Made by a program: the position numbers and the translations under genes. The notes under the pieces are model-generated. The model ran no database searches. It was not told the DNA's origin and saw only the letters and a program-made list of their open reading frames with translations. Positions 26,334-34,735 of a stretch of DNA of 64,000 nucleotides are shown piece after piece. Numbering within the stretch: the first letter of the stretch is position 1; every line of letters starts with the position of its first letter. This DNA is from Kerstersia gyiorum (lineage in GTDB: Bacteria > Pseudomonadota > Gammaproteobacteria > Burkholderiales > Burkholderiaceae_B): positions 106,093 through 170,092 of the forward strand of contig NZ_SGWZ01000008.1 of the NCBI RefSeq assembly GCF_004216755.1, given 5' to 3'.

Positions 26334-27107
26334 GATGATTTCTCCTTTCGGGTTGAACAAGGTCGCGCCAGTGCGTCCTTGTTGTGATCCGCCCGGCGGG
26401 GGATGGGCTGGCCGCACCGCGGAGCGGTCGCAACAATGTGGAGAACCTGGAGGCGAAAAGAATTTGCCCCGCGAGGAATGCGCGCAGCGCAGGGGAAATT
26501 GTTTTCGCCGCAAGGTTGCGGTCATAAAGCCCAAGGCGCAGCCGCGCCACCGCCAGGATTCACGACAAGCCAAGGACGCACGGGCCGCCTCTCCCGAATG
26601 GAGACATGACCGACTCGGCATCCTCGCATGACAGCTTCACCGGCTTGCGCTCTGACGCGGCTAGGTCAATGCCCCAGCAACAAGGTAAGAGCGCTCCTGC
26701 CACAACTCGCGGCCACATACTTGATGCGTGGCGTGGAAGCTCCACATCGAGGCCAGGTGGTGTGTCGGTGAACCGTCCTTCGTGACGTACAGGCAACGAA
26801 CCGCCAGCGTCGAGCACGGCACGCTTTCGTGCAACCTGCCGCAGCAAGCCGGGGCGTAGCCCCACAAGCGCCGCCCATTGCGGCGAGGTGCTGTCGGAAT
26901 GTCGGCGGCGCGTGCGCCGCTGCACTTGCATGGCTTCAATGGCTTTTGCGCACAAGGCGACTTGTGCGCGGCCCCTTTGCCGCCTGACCGAAGGCGGCAA
27001 AGGGGCGTTTTGGCTTTGAGCCTTGAAACCGGGCGCGGCCACCGCCGCGCCCGGATTTTTGGTATTCCCGCGCCCAAGACGGAACGGCTTGGGCGCGGGG
27101 CTGCTCC
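26334..27107. other. Long non-coding stretch between the 69-residue gene and DUF736
   Basis: About 770 bases with no convincing gene. Several open frames exist but lack ribosome sites and look like G+C-rich chance frames. The right third is dominated by perfect inverted repeats, described separately at 26,851-27,099. Confidence 0.5.
26851..27099. repeat. Cluster of seven consecutive perfect hairpins
   Basis: Arms and positions: GGGGC/GCCCC 26,851-26,863; CGCCGC/GCGGCG 26,869-26,885; GCGGCGC/GCGCCGC 26,905-26,920; GCGCACAAG/CTTGTGCGC 26,948-26,969; CCCCTTTGCCGCCT/AGGCGGCAAAGGGG 26,972-27,005; CCGGGCGCGGC/GCCGCGCCCGG 27,029-27,054 (then ATTTTT); CCCGCGCCCAAG/CTTGGGCGCGGG 27,067-27,099. The last four have stems of 9-14 bases without mismatch. 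One may be a terminator, but the run as a whole suggests a structured RNA or a single-strand DNA origin. Confidence 0.65.
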
Positions 27108-27317
27108 CTATTCTTTAGTTTCGATGATCCACCACACGACACGCGGCAAGGCGCGGCCCGTGATGGGGTGTAGGTCGGTCAGGTCGGCGCGGGCTATCCA
27201 GCCGCGAGGCGGGCGGTAGCCACGCACGTCGCCATCGCCATGCCAGCGGCGGGCACGTATCGTGCCGTGGGCGTAGGTCGCGGCCATGCGTGGGCGGTTC
27301 GTGGTGTTGTGGCTCAT
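27108..27317 (-). CDS. Small hypothetical protein downstream of parB
   Basis: A 69-residue frame begins MSHNTTNRPRMAATYAHGTIRA and ends VVWWIIETKE. It is basic and rich in Arg, Trp and Gly, with no recognised domain. It lies 61 bases past the parB stop and directly before the hairpin cluster. A longer frame to 27413 would run into parB. Confidence 0.5.
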   Translation of the reverse strand: MSHNTTNRPRMAATYAHGTIRARRWHGDGDVRGYRPPRGWIARADLTDLHPITGRALPRVVWWIIETKE

Positions 27318-27378
27318 GGGGGAATCCTCGGCATGATAGCGCCCCGGCCGGAACCGGGGCGCTATCTGTGGTGCGGGG

Positions 27379-29463
27379 TCAAGCGGCCAGTGCCTCGGCT
27401 TGCGTCTGCTCATCCGCCACGGCGGCGACTACCTCCTGTGCTTCGGCTTCCTCGTCTGTCGTCACGTCCTGCGCGGCCTGCTGCGTGGCTTCGGCGGCGA
27501 AGATGGCAGGCATCCAGCCGGTGCCAGCGGCCAGCCGTTCTGCTTCGCTGGCAATGTCGCTTTTTTTCAACTTCGCCAGCCGGCTGACGCTTTCCGGCGC
27601 GAAGGCGCCCACAGCTTCCAGAATCGCGGCCTTCGGCACATGCTGGAAATAGCCGTCTGCGGTCGGTTGCCACCATGCCGCCATGTCCAGCCCCACCGCC
27701 TGCGCCAGTTCGCCACCCGGCTGGTGCTGCGTGGCGCGGGGCGTCACCACATCGACCGTGGATGCCACGCATACGGCCAGCAGGCGCACCAGTTCATCCT
27801 GCGACTTCGCCAGCAGTGCGGCAAACAGTTCGGCGCTGTCCTCCGGCAAGGCTTCACCCGCTACCTGTTGCAGTTCGCGCAGTGCCACGGCGGCGGGCGA
27901 TTCCGGCCAGTCCGGGGCCATGCCTTCCAGCCGGTCTTGCTGGGTCAGCTTCACGCCCAGCGGCAGGTCGTGGCCGTAGTAGCTGCCGTGCAAGGCGGTC
28001 TGCACCATGCCATGCACCAGCGCAGCCAGCGCGACTTGTGGATGCCGTGCGACTTCGATTTGCAGCGCGGCGGTACGGTGGGCACTCAACCGCTGCGCCA
28101 GCCGGTCGGACATGGCGGCGGGCTTGGGGGCGTCGTCGGCTTCCTCGCCGGTGTCGTCGTTCCCGGCTTCGCCCTCGCTGCCGAAACCTTGCCGCAGCCG
28201 TTCAAGGGTGCGCAGTGCCTTGGCCTCGGCTTCGCGCAGCAGGCCACGATGAATCACGGCCTCGCCGTTGCGGTCGATGGTGACGATGGCACCGGCGGCA
28301 GCCTTGACGGCTTCCCCGTAGTCCTGCAAGCCATCGTCCAGCGCCTGCAACTGCTCGCCCAGGCGTTCGCCTTCCTCCTGCAAGGCATCGGCCTTTTCTT
28401 CATCGTCGGCGTCCAGGGCGGCATCCACGGCCTCGGCCAGCGCCTGCATCTTGGTTTGCAGCTTCTCGATGCGTTGGGCTTCGCGCTTGTTCGGGCTGCG
28501 GCGCTGTCTCGGGGCGCGCTGGAAGGCTTGCAGGTCGGCATGGGTCGTGCCGGGGGTGGCATCCACCCACGCCCAGCCTTCGGCCTTCACCTCGGCGGCA
28601 AGGCTGGCCAGCTTGTCCTGCGCCAGCCGTTCCAGCAGCATGGCATCGGTCAGATACACGCCGCTATCGGCTTCAGCGAACAGATCGCGGCGGGTGCCAC
28701 CGCCTGCGGCCTCGTAGGTGTCCAGCCCGACAAAGCGCACCAGCGGATGCCGATGGGCATCAATCTCGCGCTCGGTCAGGCGGTCGCGCAGGTTGTGCGG
28801 GCTGCGCTGCCATGTGGGCGCATCGTAGAACGCGGCTTCTTGTGCAGCATGGTCGTCGGTGATGGCAAGGGCCATCAACTGGTCAAGGCTCACGGCCTCG
28901 GCTCGGTAGTCGGCCAGCAGGCGCGGCGACACGTTGGCAAGTTTCAGGCGGCGCTGCACCACCAGCGGCGTGACGCTGAAATCTGCAGCAATATCCTCGA
29001 TGGGGCGGCCTTCGGCCACCAGCGCGGCAAATGCCTCAAACTGGTCGGCGGGGTGCATGGCTTCGCGCTGCACGTTCTCGGTCAGGCTGGCCGTGCGGGC
29101 GGTGCCATCGGCCACCAGCAGGCAAGGCACCTCCCATTCCTTGCTGATGCGGTGCTTTTTCGCCAGCAGCTTGAGGGCGGCAAGGCGACGGCCTCCTGCC
29201 ACGACTTCGTAACGCTCACCGTCAGCGGTCGCGGTCACGATCAGGTTCTGCAACAGGCCGACACGCTGGATGCTGGCGGCGAGTTCGGGAATCGACATGC
29301 GCGGGGTCTTGCGCACGTTGCGGCCCGTAGGGCGCGATACCAGCCGCGACAGCGGCACAAGAATCAGATTCTTGCTCGGGTCGGCGGCTTCCAGCAGCAC
29401 GGCAGGCGCGGCGCTGGCCGTGGCGTCGATGGCTTGGGCTTCGGTATGGTTGATGGCGTTCAT
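27379..29463 (-). CDS. parB: ParB/RepB/Spo0J-family protein
   Basis: The 694-residue protein has a ParB nuclease-like domain (LSRLVSRPTGRNVRKTPRM, then AASIQRVGLLQNLIV and EVVAGGRRLAALKLLA at about 38-105), the ENVQREAMHPADQFEAF segment and an HTH region (IEDIAADFSVTPLVVQRRLKLANVS, about 150-178). A coiled acidic linker near 325-400 precedes a long C-terminal domain. It is the large ICE/plasmid ParB type. No cognate parA is adjacent; one is at 19,870. Confidence 0.92.
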   Translation of the reverse strand: MNAINHTEAQAIDATASAAPAVLLEAADPSKNLILVPLSRLVSRPTGRNVRKTPRMSIPELAASIQRVGLLQNLIVTATADGERYEVVAGGRRLAALKLLAKKHRISKEWEVPCLLVADGTARTASLTENVQREAMHPADQFEAFAALVAEGRPIEDIAADFSVTPLVVQRRLKLANVSPRLLADYRAEAVSLDQLMALAITDDHAAQEAAFYDAPTWQRSPHNLRDRLTEREIDAHRHPLVRFVGLDTYEAAGGGTRRDLFAEADSGVYLTDAMLLERLAQDKLASLAAEVKAEGWAWVDATPGTTHADLQAFQRAPRQRRSPNKREAQRIEKLQTKMQALAEAVDAALDADDEEKADALQEEGERLGEQLQALDDGLQDYGEAVKAAAGAIVTIDRNGEAVIHRGLLREAEAKALRTLERLRQGFGSEGEAGNDDTGEEADDAPKPAAMSDRLAQRLSAHRTAALQIEVARHPQVALAALVHGMVQTALHGSYYGHDLPLGVKLTQQDRLEGMAPDWPESPAAVALRELQQVAGEALPEDSAELFAALLAKSQDELVRLLAVCVASTVDVVTPRATQHQPGGELAQAVGLDMAAWWQPTADGYFQHVPKAAILEAVGAFAPESVSRLAKLKKSDIASEAERLAAGTGWMPAIFAAEATQQAAQDVTTDEEAEAQEVVAAVADEQTQAEALAA

Positions 29464-29544
29464 GGTGAAAACTCCTTGCGATGATGGAATGCAGCAGCGA
29501 ATGACGCGGCAAGGGTTGCTGCCTGCCCCTGCCGCGCAGGGGAA

Positions 29545-30372
29545 TCAGGCTTTCAACTGGCGCAGGCCATCGGCCAGCAGCCACAGGGCGCGATTGAGGC
29601 GAATATCGGAATCAATGCCCTGCACCGGACGGGTCTGCTGGCGGCGTCCGTTGGCGCTGCGCCCATGCAAACCGCCTTTGGTCAGGTTCTCTTGGGTGCG
29701 GTTGAACACGCTCCACAAGTCCGGGCGGCGGTCATCGAACCGGCGCGGCATCAGGATTTGCGATTCGGTAATGGGTGCGGGCTTATTCGGGTCGTCGTAC
29801 TTGAGCGACAGCGCGGCGCGGGCGAACACTTCGGCCTCGCCTTCGTTCAGCGTGATGGCCTGCATGGATTCGCGGGATTCCAGCGCACGGTCAAAACCGT
29901 GCAGTACCTGATAGGCACCTTCGATCACTTGCCCGGCCACGTCGCCTTTATGCGGCACGCGCACATCGGCCACGGTGTCACCGCACACCAGACCATTGCT
30001 GCACACGAAGCGGAACATCCCGGCCAGCATCTGGTAGCTACTGGTGCCATCATGAGAGTTCAGCAAGATGATTTCGTTGGCTTCGCCTCGGGCGCTGATC
30101 TGGCTGGCATGGCGCAGCCGGATCATGTGTTTGGTGTAGTCGCGCCGGTCTTCGTAGCGGGTGCGGGTCTGCGTCACCATGAAAGGCTGAAACCCTTCCT
30201 TGCGCAGTTCAGTCAGCACCGTGGCGGTGGGGATATAGGCGTACCGCTGGGAGCGGCTTTCGTGGGGCGCTTCCGCAAAGATGGACGGGGCCACGCGGTG
30301 AATCTGGTCATCGGACAGCGGGGAGTCGCTGCGCAGTACCGGGGAACGGGAAGCGAAACGGGATGCAAGCAT
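29545..30372 (-). CDS. DUF932-domain protein
   Basis: The 275-residue protein starts MLASRFASRSPVLRSDSPLS behind GGAGA and contains FQPFMVTQTRTR, KHMIRLRHA, EIILLNSHDGTSSYQMLAGMFR (in parts) and NGLVCG, the conserved DUF932 blocks. Such genes are common in ICEs and plasmids, with no proven role. It lies 80 bases upstream of parB in the same direction and has an unusually long leader. Confidence 0.88.
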   Translation of the reverse strand: MLASRFASRSPVLRSDSPLSDDQIHRVAPSIFAEAPHESRSQRYAYIPTATVLTELRKEGFQPFMVTQTRTRYEDRRDYTKHMIRLRHASQISARGEANEIILLNSHDGTSSYQMLAGMFRFVCSNGLVCGDTVADVRVPHKGDVAGQVIEGAYQVLHGFDRALESRESMQAITLNEGEAEVFARAALSLKYDDPNKPAPITESQILMPRRFDDRRPDLWSVFNRTQENLTKGGLHGRSANGRRQQTRPVQGIDSDIRLNRALWLLADGLRQLKA

Positions 30373-31237
30373 GGTCTTTCTCCTGACGAAAAGGGTTTGC
30401 TGTTCAAACCGCACACCGGATTCCTAGATTCGGAGCCCAGCCTTTCGGCTGTTCGGTGCGGTTGGCACGAGGAACCCGGTTGGCCCTGTTGCCACCGTCT
30501 TTCCTGAGTTCATCGCCCGCGACGGTCAGGAGCCCACGGACGTGGGCCGTCAAGGAGACAAGCGGCAGGTAGGTGCGGCCCGCAGGCGCAGCCGAGGACA
30601 CGGCCTGACGCGCCTTGATGGCACGCGGCCACGGGCTACAGTCGCGAGCAAGGTGATGGAGTCAGGAGAGACGGCTGGACATGGCAACGGCCGCCGCGAT
30701 GTGCAGACCGCACGCAAGCGAAGCGCGCAGGCCCGAAGCTGGAAGCCGGGCCGTAGGCGTCAGCCGAGCGGAGCGAGGGAACGATGGAAGCCCGTCAGGG
30801 GCGAGACTCGCGTAGCGAGGCTCGATGCCACGCACGACAGCGCGACCCGGCCATGCCTTCCCGGCCGGGGGACGCTCAGATCCTAAAACGATGGCCACGA
30901 GCGCTGTTCATTCGAGCCCACGCAACCAGTTTTACAGACCCTCTTCCTACAACCATTACCCCGGAGCACATAGAGCACAGCGAGCACATGGAGAAACGGG
31001 AGAACATTGAGCACCACAAAACTATATCAAGCCAATGATTTATATGTGATTTTTTAATATTTATGCGCGGATTCGCGCATCACAACCATCCTAATTGCTC
31101 TAGACAGACCAACTTAACCATGAACAATCCATTCAAAGCATCACCCAGCAGCGTGAAATTCAGCGCATTGAATCATTGAAGTTGCGCGGATTCAGGGCTC
31201 TAATCTGTCCATCCAATAAATTACTTTGAGGACTGAC
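30373..31237. other. Long intergenic region between divergent DUF932 and 223-residue genes
   Basis: About 865 bases. The left 530 are G+C rich with many short stems (for example GCCCACG/CGTGGGC at 30,532-30,547) and would be the leader of DUF932. The right 300 are AT rich, with an inverted repeat at 31,063-31,080. No convincing gene was found. Confidence 0.5.
31063..31080. promoter_or_regulatory. Inverted repeat upstream of the 223-residue gene
   Basis: ATGCGCG, GATT, CGCGCAT gives 7-base perfect arms. The half TGCGCGGATTC recurs at 31,183-31,193, closer to the gene. Repeated half-sites in an AT-rich promoter region suggest a regulator site. Confidence 0.45.
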
Positions 31238-31909
31238 ATGGCAACCCAAAAGCAATCTCGGAAACGGCGGCTCAACATGGCCGAACGGGCCAAGCAGCAG
31301 ATGGAAATCCAGTTTCCAGACCATCCGGACGAACTGCTCTGGCACCGCACACTAAATGATGGCTATTCGACCATCCCCCGCACGCTGCCGCTAGCGATGC
31401 AGGCGATTGACGCCCAATCCAAAGGGCAACCGGCTGGGCACACGCTGTTGTGTTTGTGGATTCGCGCTCCTGACTATCCCTTTCTCATGATTGAGGCGCC
31501 AGCGACTTTCGCAGCTGAAACCGGATTCGACGGCGAACGTGCAGTTGATACCTGGCGGCGTCGCATGCGTACGCTGCGCGATCTCGGATTCATTGAGGCG
31601 AAGAAGGGGCCAAGCGGCGACTTTCATTATGTGCTGCTGCTCAACCCCAACGTGGGCATCGAAAAGCTGAGGCGTGCAAACAAAGTACAGGATGTACTGT
31701 ACGGACGCTTCCGTGATCGCTTGATTGACATCGGTGCGCAGCATGACATCACGGACTACGACGAATACTGTGAGCACATCAATAAGGAAAAAACTAAGGC
31801 GACCACGAAGATCGCAAAGAGCCCTGCTGCGTCCAAAGTATCGACCAAAGCGCCCAGCGTCTCTGCAACGCCTAAGTCGAGAACCCGTTCAAGGCGCAAG
31901 GAGATCTGA
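31238..31909 (+). CDS. Hypothetical ICE protein, 223 residues
   Basis: The protein begins MATQKQSRKRRLNMAERAKQ behind GAGG and carries a central domain (ELLWHRTLNDGYSTIPRTL, then PLAMQAIDAQSKGQPAGHTL) with a winged-helix look: TWRRRMRTLRDLGFIEAKKGP. The C-terminal 50 residues are a lysine/serine-rich tail. A role as a DNA-binding or replication-linked ICE protein is inference. A membrane-protein gene follows 2 bases after its stop. Confidence 0.75.
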   Translation: MATQKQSRKRRLNMAERAKQQMEIQFPDHPDELLWHRTLNDGYSTIPRTLPLAMQAIDAQSKGQPAGHTLLCLWIRAPDYPFLMIEAPATFAAETGFDGERAVDTWRRRMRTLRDLGFIEAKKGPSGDFHYVLLLNPNVGIEKLRRANKVQDVLYGRFRDRLIDIGAQHDITDYDEYCEHINKEKTKATTKIAKSPAASKVSTKAPSVSATPKSRTRSRRKEI

Positions 31910-31911
31910 CA

Positions 31912-32124
31912 ATGATCAGAAGCAAAGAACCTCCAGAAGAAAGCAGCTTGTTTGGTCGCTGGGCGCGATGGGCGGCGGCACCGTACTGTGAGTTCAAGGA
32001 CGACCGTGCCCGCTTGGCTGCACTTGTTGCGCGTGATGTACGCAAAGTGCTTATCACGGTTGTACTCGCGTTTACTGGCGTTTCGCTACCTTGGAGTGGG
32101 TGGCTTGGCCTTTTCTTGGGATGA
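31912..32124 (+). CDS. Small membrane protein in operon with the 223-residue gene
   Basis: The 70-residue protein MIRSKEPPEESSLFGRWARW ends with a single hydrophobic helix (about 47-69, KVLITVVLAFTGVSLPW). The ATG follows the previous stop by 2 bases, and the AAGGAG inside the upstream gene can serve as ribosome site. No known family. Confidence 0.6.
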   Translation: MIRSKEPPEESSLFGRWARWAAAPYCEFKDDRARLAALVARDVRKVLITVVLAFTGVSLPWSGWLGLFLG

Positions 32125-32235
32125 GTCTGGTGTCTCGCTCAACACTAGCTATCCAAGCGCTAACCTGGCGCAGCCTGTTCAGCGATATGCGGGAGCCCCA
32201 AGTCGGCACAACGAGAATATCCGGCGCAAGGATTG

Positions 32236-32261
32236 AATTTCCGAGACACTGTCTGGGATTT
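32236..32261. repeat. Degenerate copy of the yhcG-type palindrome, intergenic
   Basis: AATTTCCGAGACACTGTCT (32,236-32,254) is identical over 19 bases to the palindrome inside the second element's yhcG gene (from 61,900). Its right arm continues GGGATTTTT instead of CGGAAAT, so the palindrome is damaged here. It lies between the small membrane gene and radC. Confidence 0.6.
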
Positions 32262-32316
32262 TTAAAGCAACACTCTGCACAGGAAGGCGCAGAAAAAAGG
32301 GGCCGAAGCCCCAGGC

Positions 32317-32826
32317 TCAGATCAGGCCACGTTCAGCGAAGGACGTAGTGTCGCTACCGGCGACAATGACGTGATCCAGCGTGCGCACCTCGACCAGCGC
32401 CAGCGCCTCCTTGAGCCGCTGCGTCAGCACCTTATCGGCCTGCGACGGCTCAGGACTCCCGCTCGGATGGTTGTGCGAGAAGATGACCGCCGCTGCATTG
32501 AGTCGCAGCGCCTCCTTGAGAACTTCACGCGGATACACCGATGCACTGTCGATGGTGCCCCGGAAAAGCTCGCTGTACTCGATCAGTCGATGCTGCGTAT
32601 CAAGAAACAGCACGGCAAAGACTTCATGCTCCAGGCAAGCCAACTTGGTGCCCAGATACTCCTTTACCGCCATCGGTGATTTAAAAATTTCACCACGCGG
32701 CATTTTCTGGTCGATGACCACGCGAGCTGCTTCAAGGATCTGATCGACAGAAGCTGGCTGGTAGCGCCCACGCGCACTGCGAACCATCAGAACGGAATCG
32801 AAGGAAGAAAGAGAAAGTTGCGACAT
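32317..32826 (-). CDS. radC: RadC-family JAB/MPN-domain protein
   Basis: The 169-residue protein has the RadC metal-site pattern EHEVFAVLFLD, then AAAVIFSHNHPSGSPEPSQAD, with the SHNHPSG histidines and a distal Asp near 120. ICE- and plasmid-borne RadC proteins are short, lacking the N-terminal HhH region of chromosomal RadC, as here. The true function is unsettled despite the DNA-repair name. Confidence 0.92.
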   Translation of the reverse strand: MSQLSLSSFDSVLMVRSARGRYQPASVDQILEAARVVIDQKMPRGEIFKSPMAVKEYLGTKLACLEHEVFAVLFLDTQHRLIEYSELFRGTIDSASVYPREVLKEALRLNAAAVIFSHNHPSGSPEPSQADKVLTQRLKEALALVEVRTLDHVIVAGSDTTSFAERGLI

Positions 32827-33329
32827 GATCGTGCTCCGGTTGCGCGGGCGGAATTGCCCGGAACCGTGGAGAGCACGGCGCAGCGCAAGCAGTCAGGGGT
32901 CGCAGACGGCCAACGGGCCGCAAGCGCGCATGGCGCGTGCAGCCATTGACGGCGAGAACGCCGTGATACGGTGAAGGAAACAGCAAGACCGCCTAAACCC
33001 GCCCACTGCACACGGTCGGCTTTCGGGCAAGCGGAGCGCGCAGGCACCGTTGGTGCCGAAGGCTTCAGCGATGTGAAAGGCCGGAGAACGCCAGTCCCGC
33101 TAGGGATGAGTGAATCGCGAACCAGGAGCAACGCGACTCACAAAGTGGAGACGCAGAGCCACATTAATTGTATTGATTCGCATGAAAGCGAACCTCTTAC
33201 ATGATTTAATCCAGTGGAAAATGCCACTAGCATGGAGTCACTAGGTGACGTTATCTGCCACACCCTGAGTTCAGAAATTTTTCTCAGGCTGTGTTTGGGA
33301 TGAAAATCTTTCTTGTATTGGAGCAATCT
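32827..33329. other. Intergenic region between radC and the AT-rich orphan gene
   Basis: About 500 bases. The left 300 are G+C rich with short stems and form the radC leader. At about 33,140 the composition switches sharply to AT rich, which marks the left border of the inserted orphan gene. Small stems such as CCTGAG/CTCAGG (33,267-33,291) precede the gene. Confidence 0.45.
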
Positions 33330-34634
33330 ATGAACGAAATTGATGTTCTGAAAAAAATTTCATCAAACCTCACTGAGCGCAAGAATTCCGCCGCCCTAAG
33401 CAATTATCATGTTCTTTGCAGCAATATTGGATTTTTGAATAATTCCTTCTCGGCTGCAATTCATACACTGCGCAGCTTGCACAAGAAAATCGAAGCTTCA
33501 CTATTGAATGATTTGCAGTTAAACCCGCAATATAAGCTTGGCGCCGACCTGAACTCATTTATTCCAATAGTCAGTCGAATTCAACTCAACAGCTTTTCTG
33601 TTTTTGATAAGCTGGCCACACTAACAAAACCGGATGATAGGTCCCACATAACCCTGGAAAGTGTTTCGCTACTTTCCAGAGGGTTCGATGACTATAACAA
33701 TCTTGTTACTGCAACCCGGCAATACATAGATAGCATAGTCTCTGACTCCTATCAGTTGTGTTTACTCGATCCAAAATCGTTCAATTACCACGTCCTTGTC
33801 TCTCTCAATAGTTTTGGCAAGTACGCGACAAAATCATTGGTTCAGACTCTATTCAATGCCGAGGTTGAAAGTGCCATGAATGAGTTTGGAACTATCAAAT
33901 TTAAGGATTGGGAAAATTCTCACATTACTGAATGCAAACATAAAACTTTCGCTCAAAAAGTGGATTTTCTTTTCTCTATGTTTGGTGTGCCAGCAGATCC
34001 AGGTCTACCGGATGACATGAAAAATCTATTCAAGTTCTCCTCCGAATTTACTCACATTGGGTATACATCTACTTTCTTCACATCTACAAGCGGCGCAGAA
34101 GTAATCTTTGGAGATGATGAAGGCCCATATCTGCCGAGCACGGAAAATTTCAGTGAATTGAAATATGAAATACTGGAAACTGCGTGTAAAACTTTGGCCG
34201 CAACCTACATCCCAAGTCTCGTAAAATGCCTAGAGAAAATACTAATCAACTCTCAAGCGAAAAACCATTCAATTTTATTGAAAAAAACTGCCGATGAGCT
34301 TTCTCGTGCGATTTCCACCCGCAACTCTGAATATTTTTTCTTCATTAAGAAAGGACTAATCGGATCTAGTACTTCAATCCCGCTAACTTGTATGTGTGGC
34401 GAAACAAGAGCATGGATTCCGCCACATAAAGATACATGCTTGTATTGCGCCTCATGCGGCAGTTCGTTCCGACTTTTGGAAGTGGACGGTGATAGTGGCT
34501 ACATAATTACGAGCAATGGGCCAGCAAGAATTATTGGATCTAATTCTCCGGATTTTCATGATTTACCAAAAGCCGAACAGTTGGAATTGCTGAGGCAGTG
34601 CGGAGAAGTAGCTAAAGGTGCGGGTGGCTCTTAA
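33330..34634 (+). CDS. AT-rich orphan protein with C-terminal zinc ribbon, 434 residues
   Basis: The ATG follows GGAG by 6 bases. The protein is largely helical, with a Lys/Asn/Ser-rich composition unlike any neighbour. Near the C-terminus, CMCGE and, 15 residues on, CLYCASCG form a zinc ribbon (about 353-382). No catalytic motif or membrane segment was recognised. Codon use and base composition mark it as recently acquired. It lies between radC and the yhcG/int pair, an ICE hotspot that often carries defence genes; a defence role is inference only. Confidence 0.8.
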   Translation: MNEIDVLKKISSNLTERKNSAALSNYHVLCSNIGFLNNSFSAAIHTLRSLHKKIEASLLNDLQLNPQYKLGADLNSFIPIVSRIQLNSFSVFDKLATLTKPDDRSHITLESVSLLSRGFDDYNNLVTATRQYIDSIVSDSYQLCLLDPKSFNYHVLVSLNSFGKYATKSLVQTLFNAEVESAMNEFGTIKFKDWENSHITECKHKTFAQKVDFLFSMFGVPADPGLPDDMKNLFKFSSEFTHIGYTSTFFTSTSGAEVIFGDDEGPYLPSTENFSELKYEILETACKTLAATYIPSLVKCLEKILINSQAKNHSILLKKTADELSRAISTRNSEYFFFIKKGLIGSSTSIPLTCMCGETRAWIPPHKDTCLYCASCGSSFRLLEVDGDSGYIITSNGPARIIGSNSPDFHDLPKAEQLELLRQCGEVAKGAGGS

Positions 34635-34735
34635 CCTCGAAATCAAATCGGCGCTGTGCAATAGAGTCGTATAGCACCGATTAAACCGTATCCGCGAACC
34701 CGACGGCGGCACGCCGGGACGAACGTATGCTGCTG

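Noticed and set aside
26405..26500. Insertion sequence remnants in the gap upstream of DUF736
   Set aside because: No transposase similarity, terminal inverted repeats or target duplication could be recognised.
26560..27077. Overlapping minus-strand frames of 138-160 codons in the hairpin region
   Set aside because: No ribosome sites, arginine/proline-rich products without motifs, and they run through perfect hairpins.
27400..29484. A 694-codon open frame exactly opposite parB
   Set aside because: It is the antisense shadow of a G+C-rich gene; its product is low in recognisable motifs, whereas the minus strand encodes clear ParB domains.
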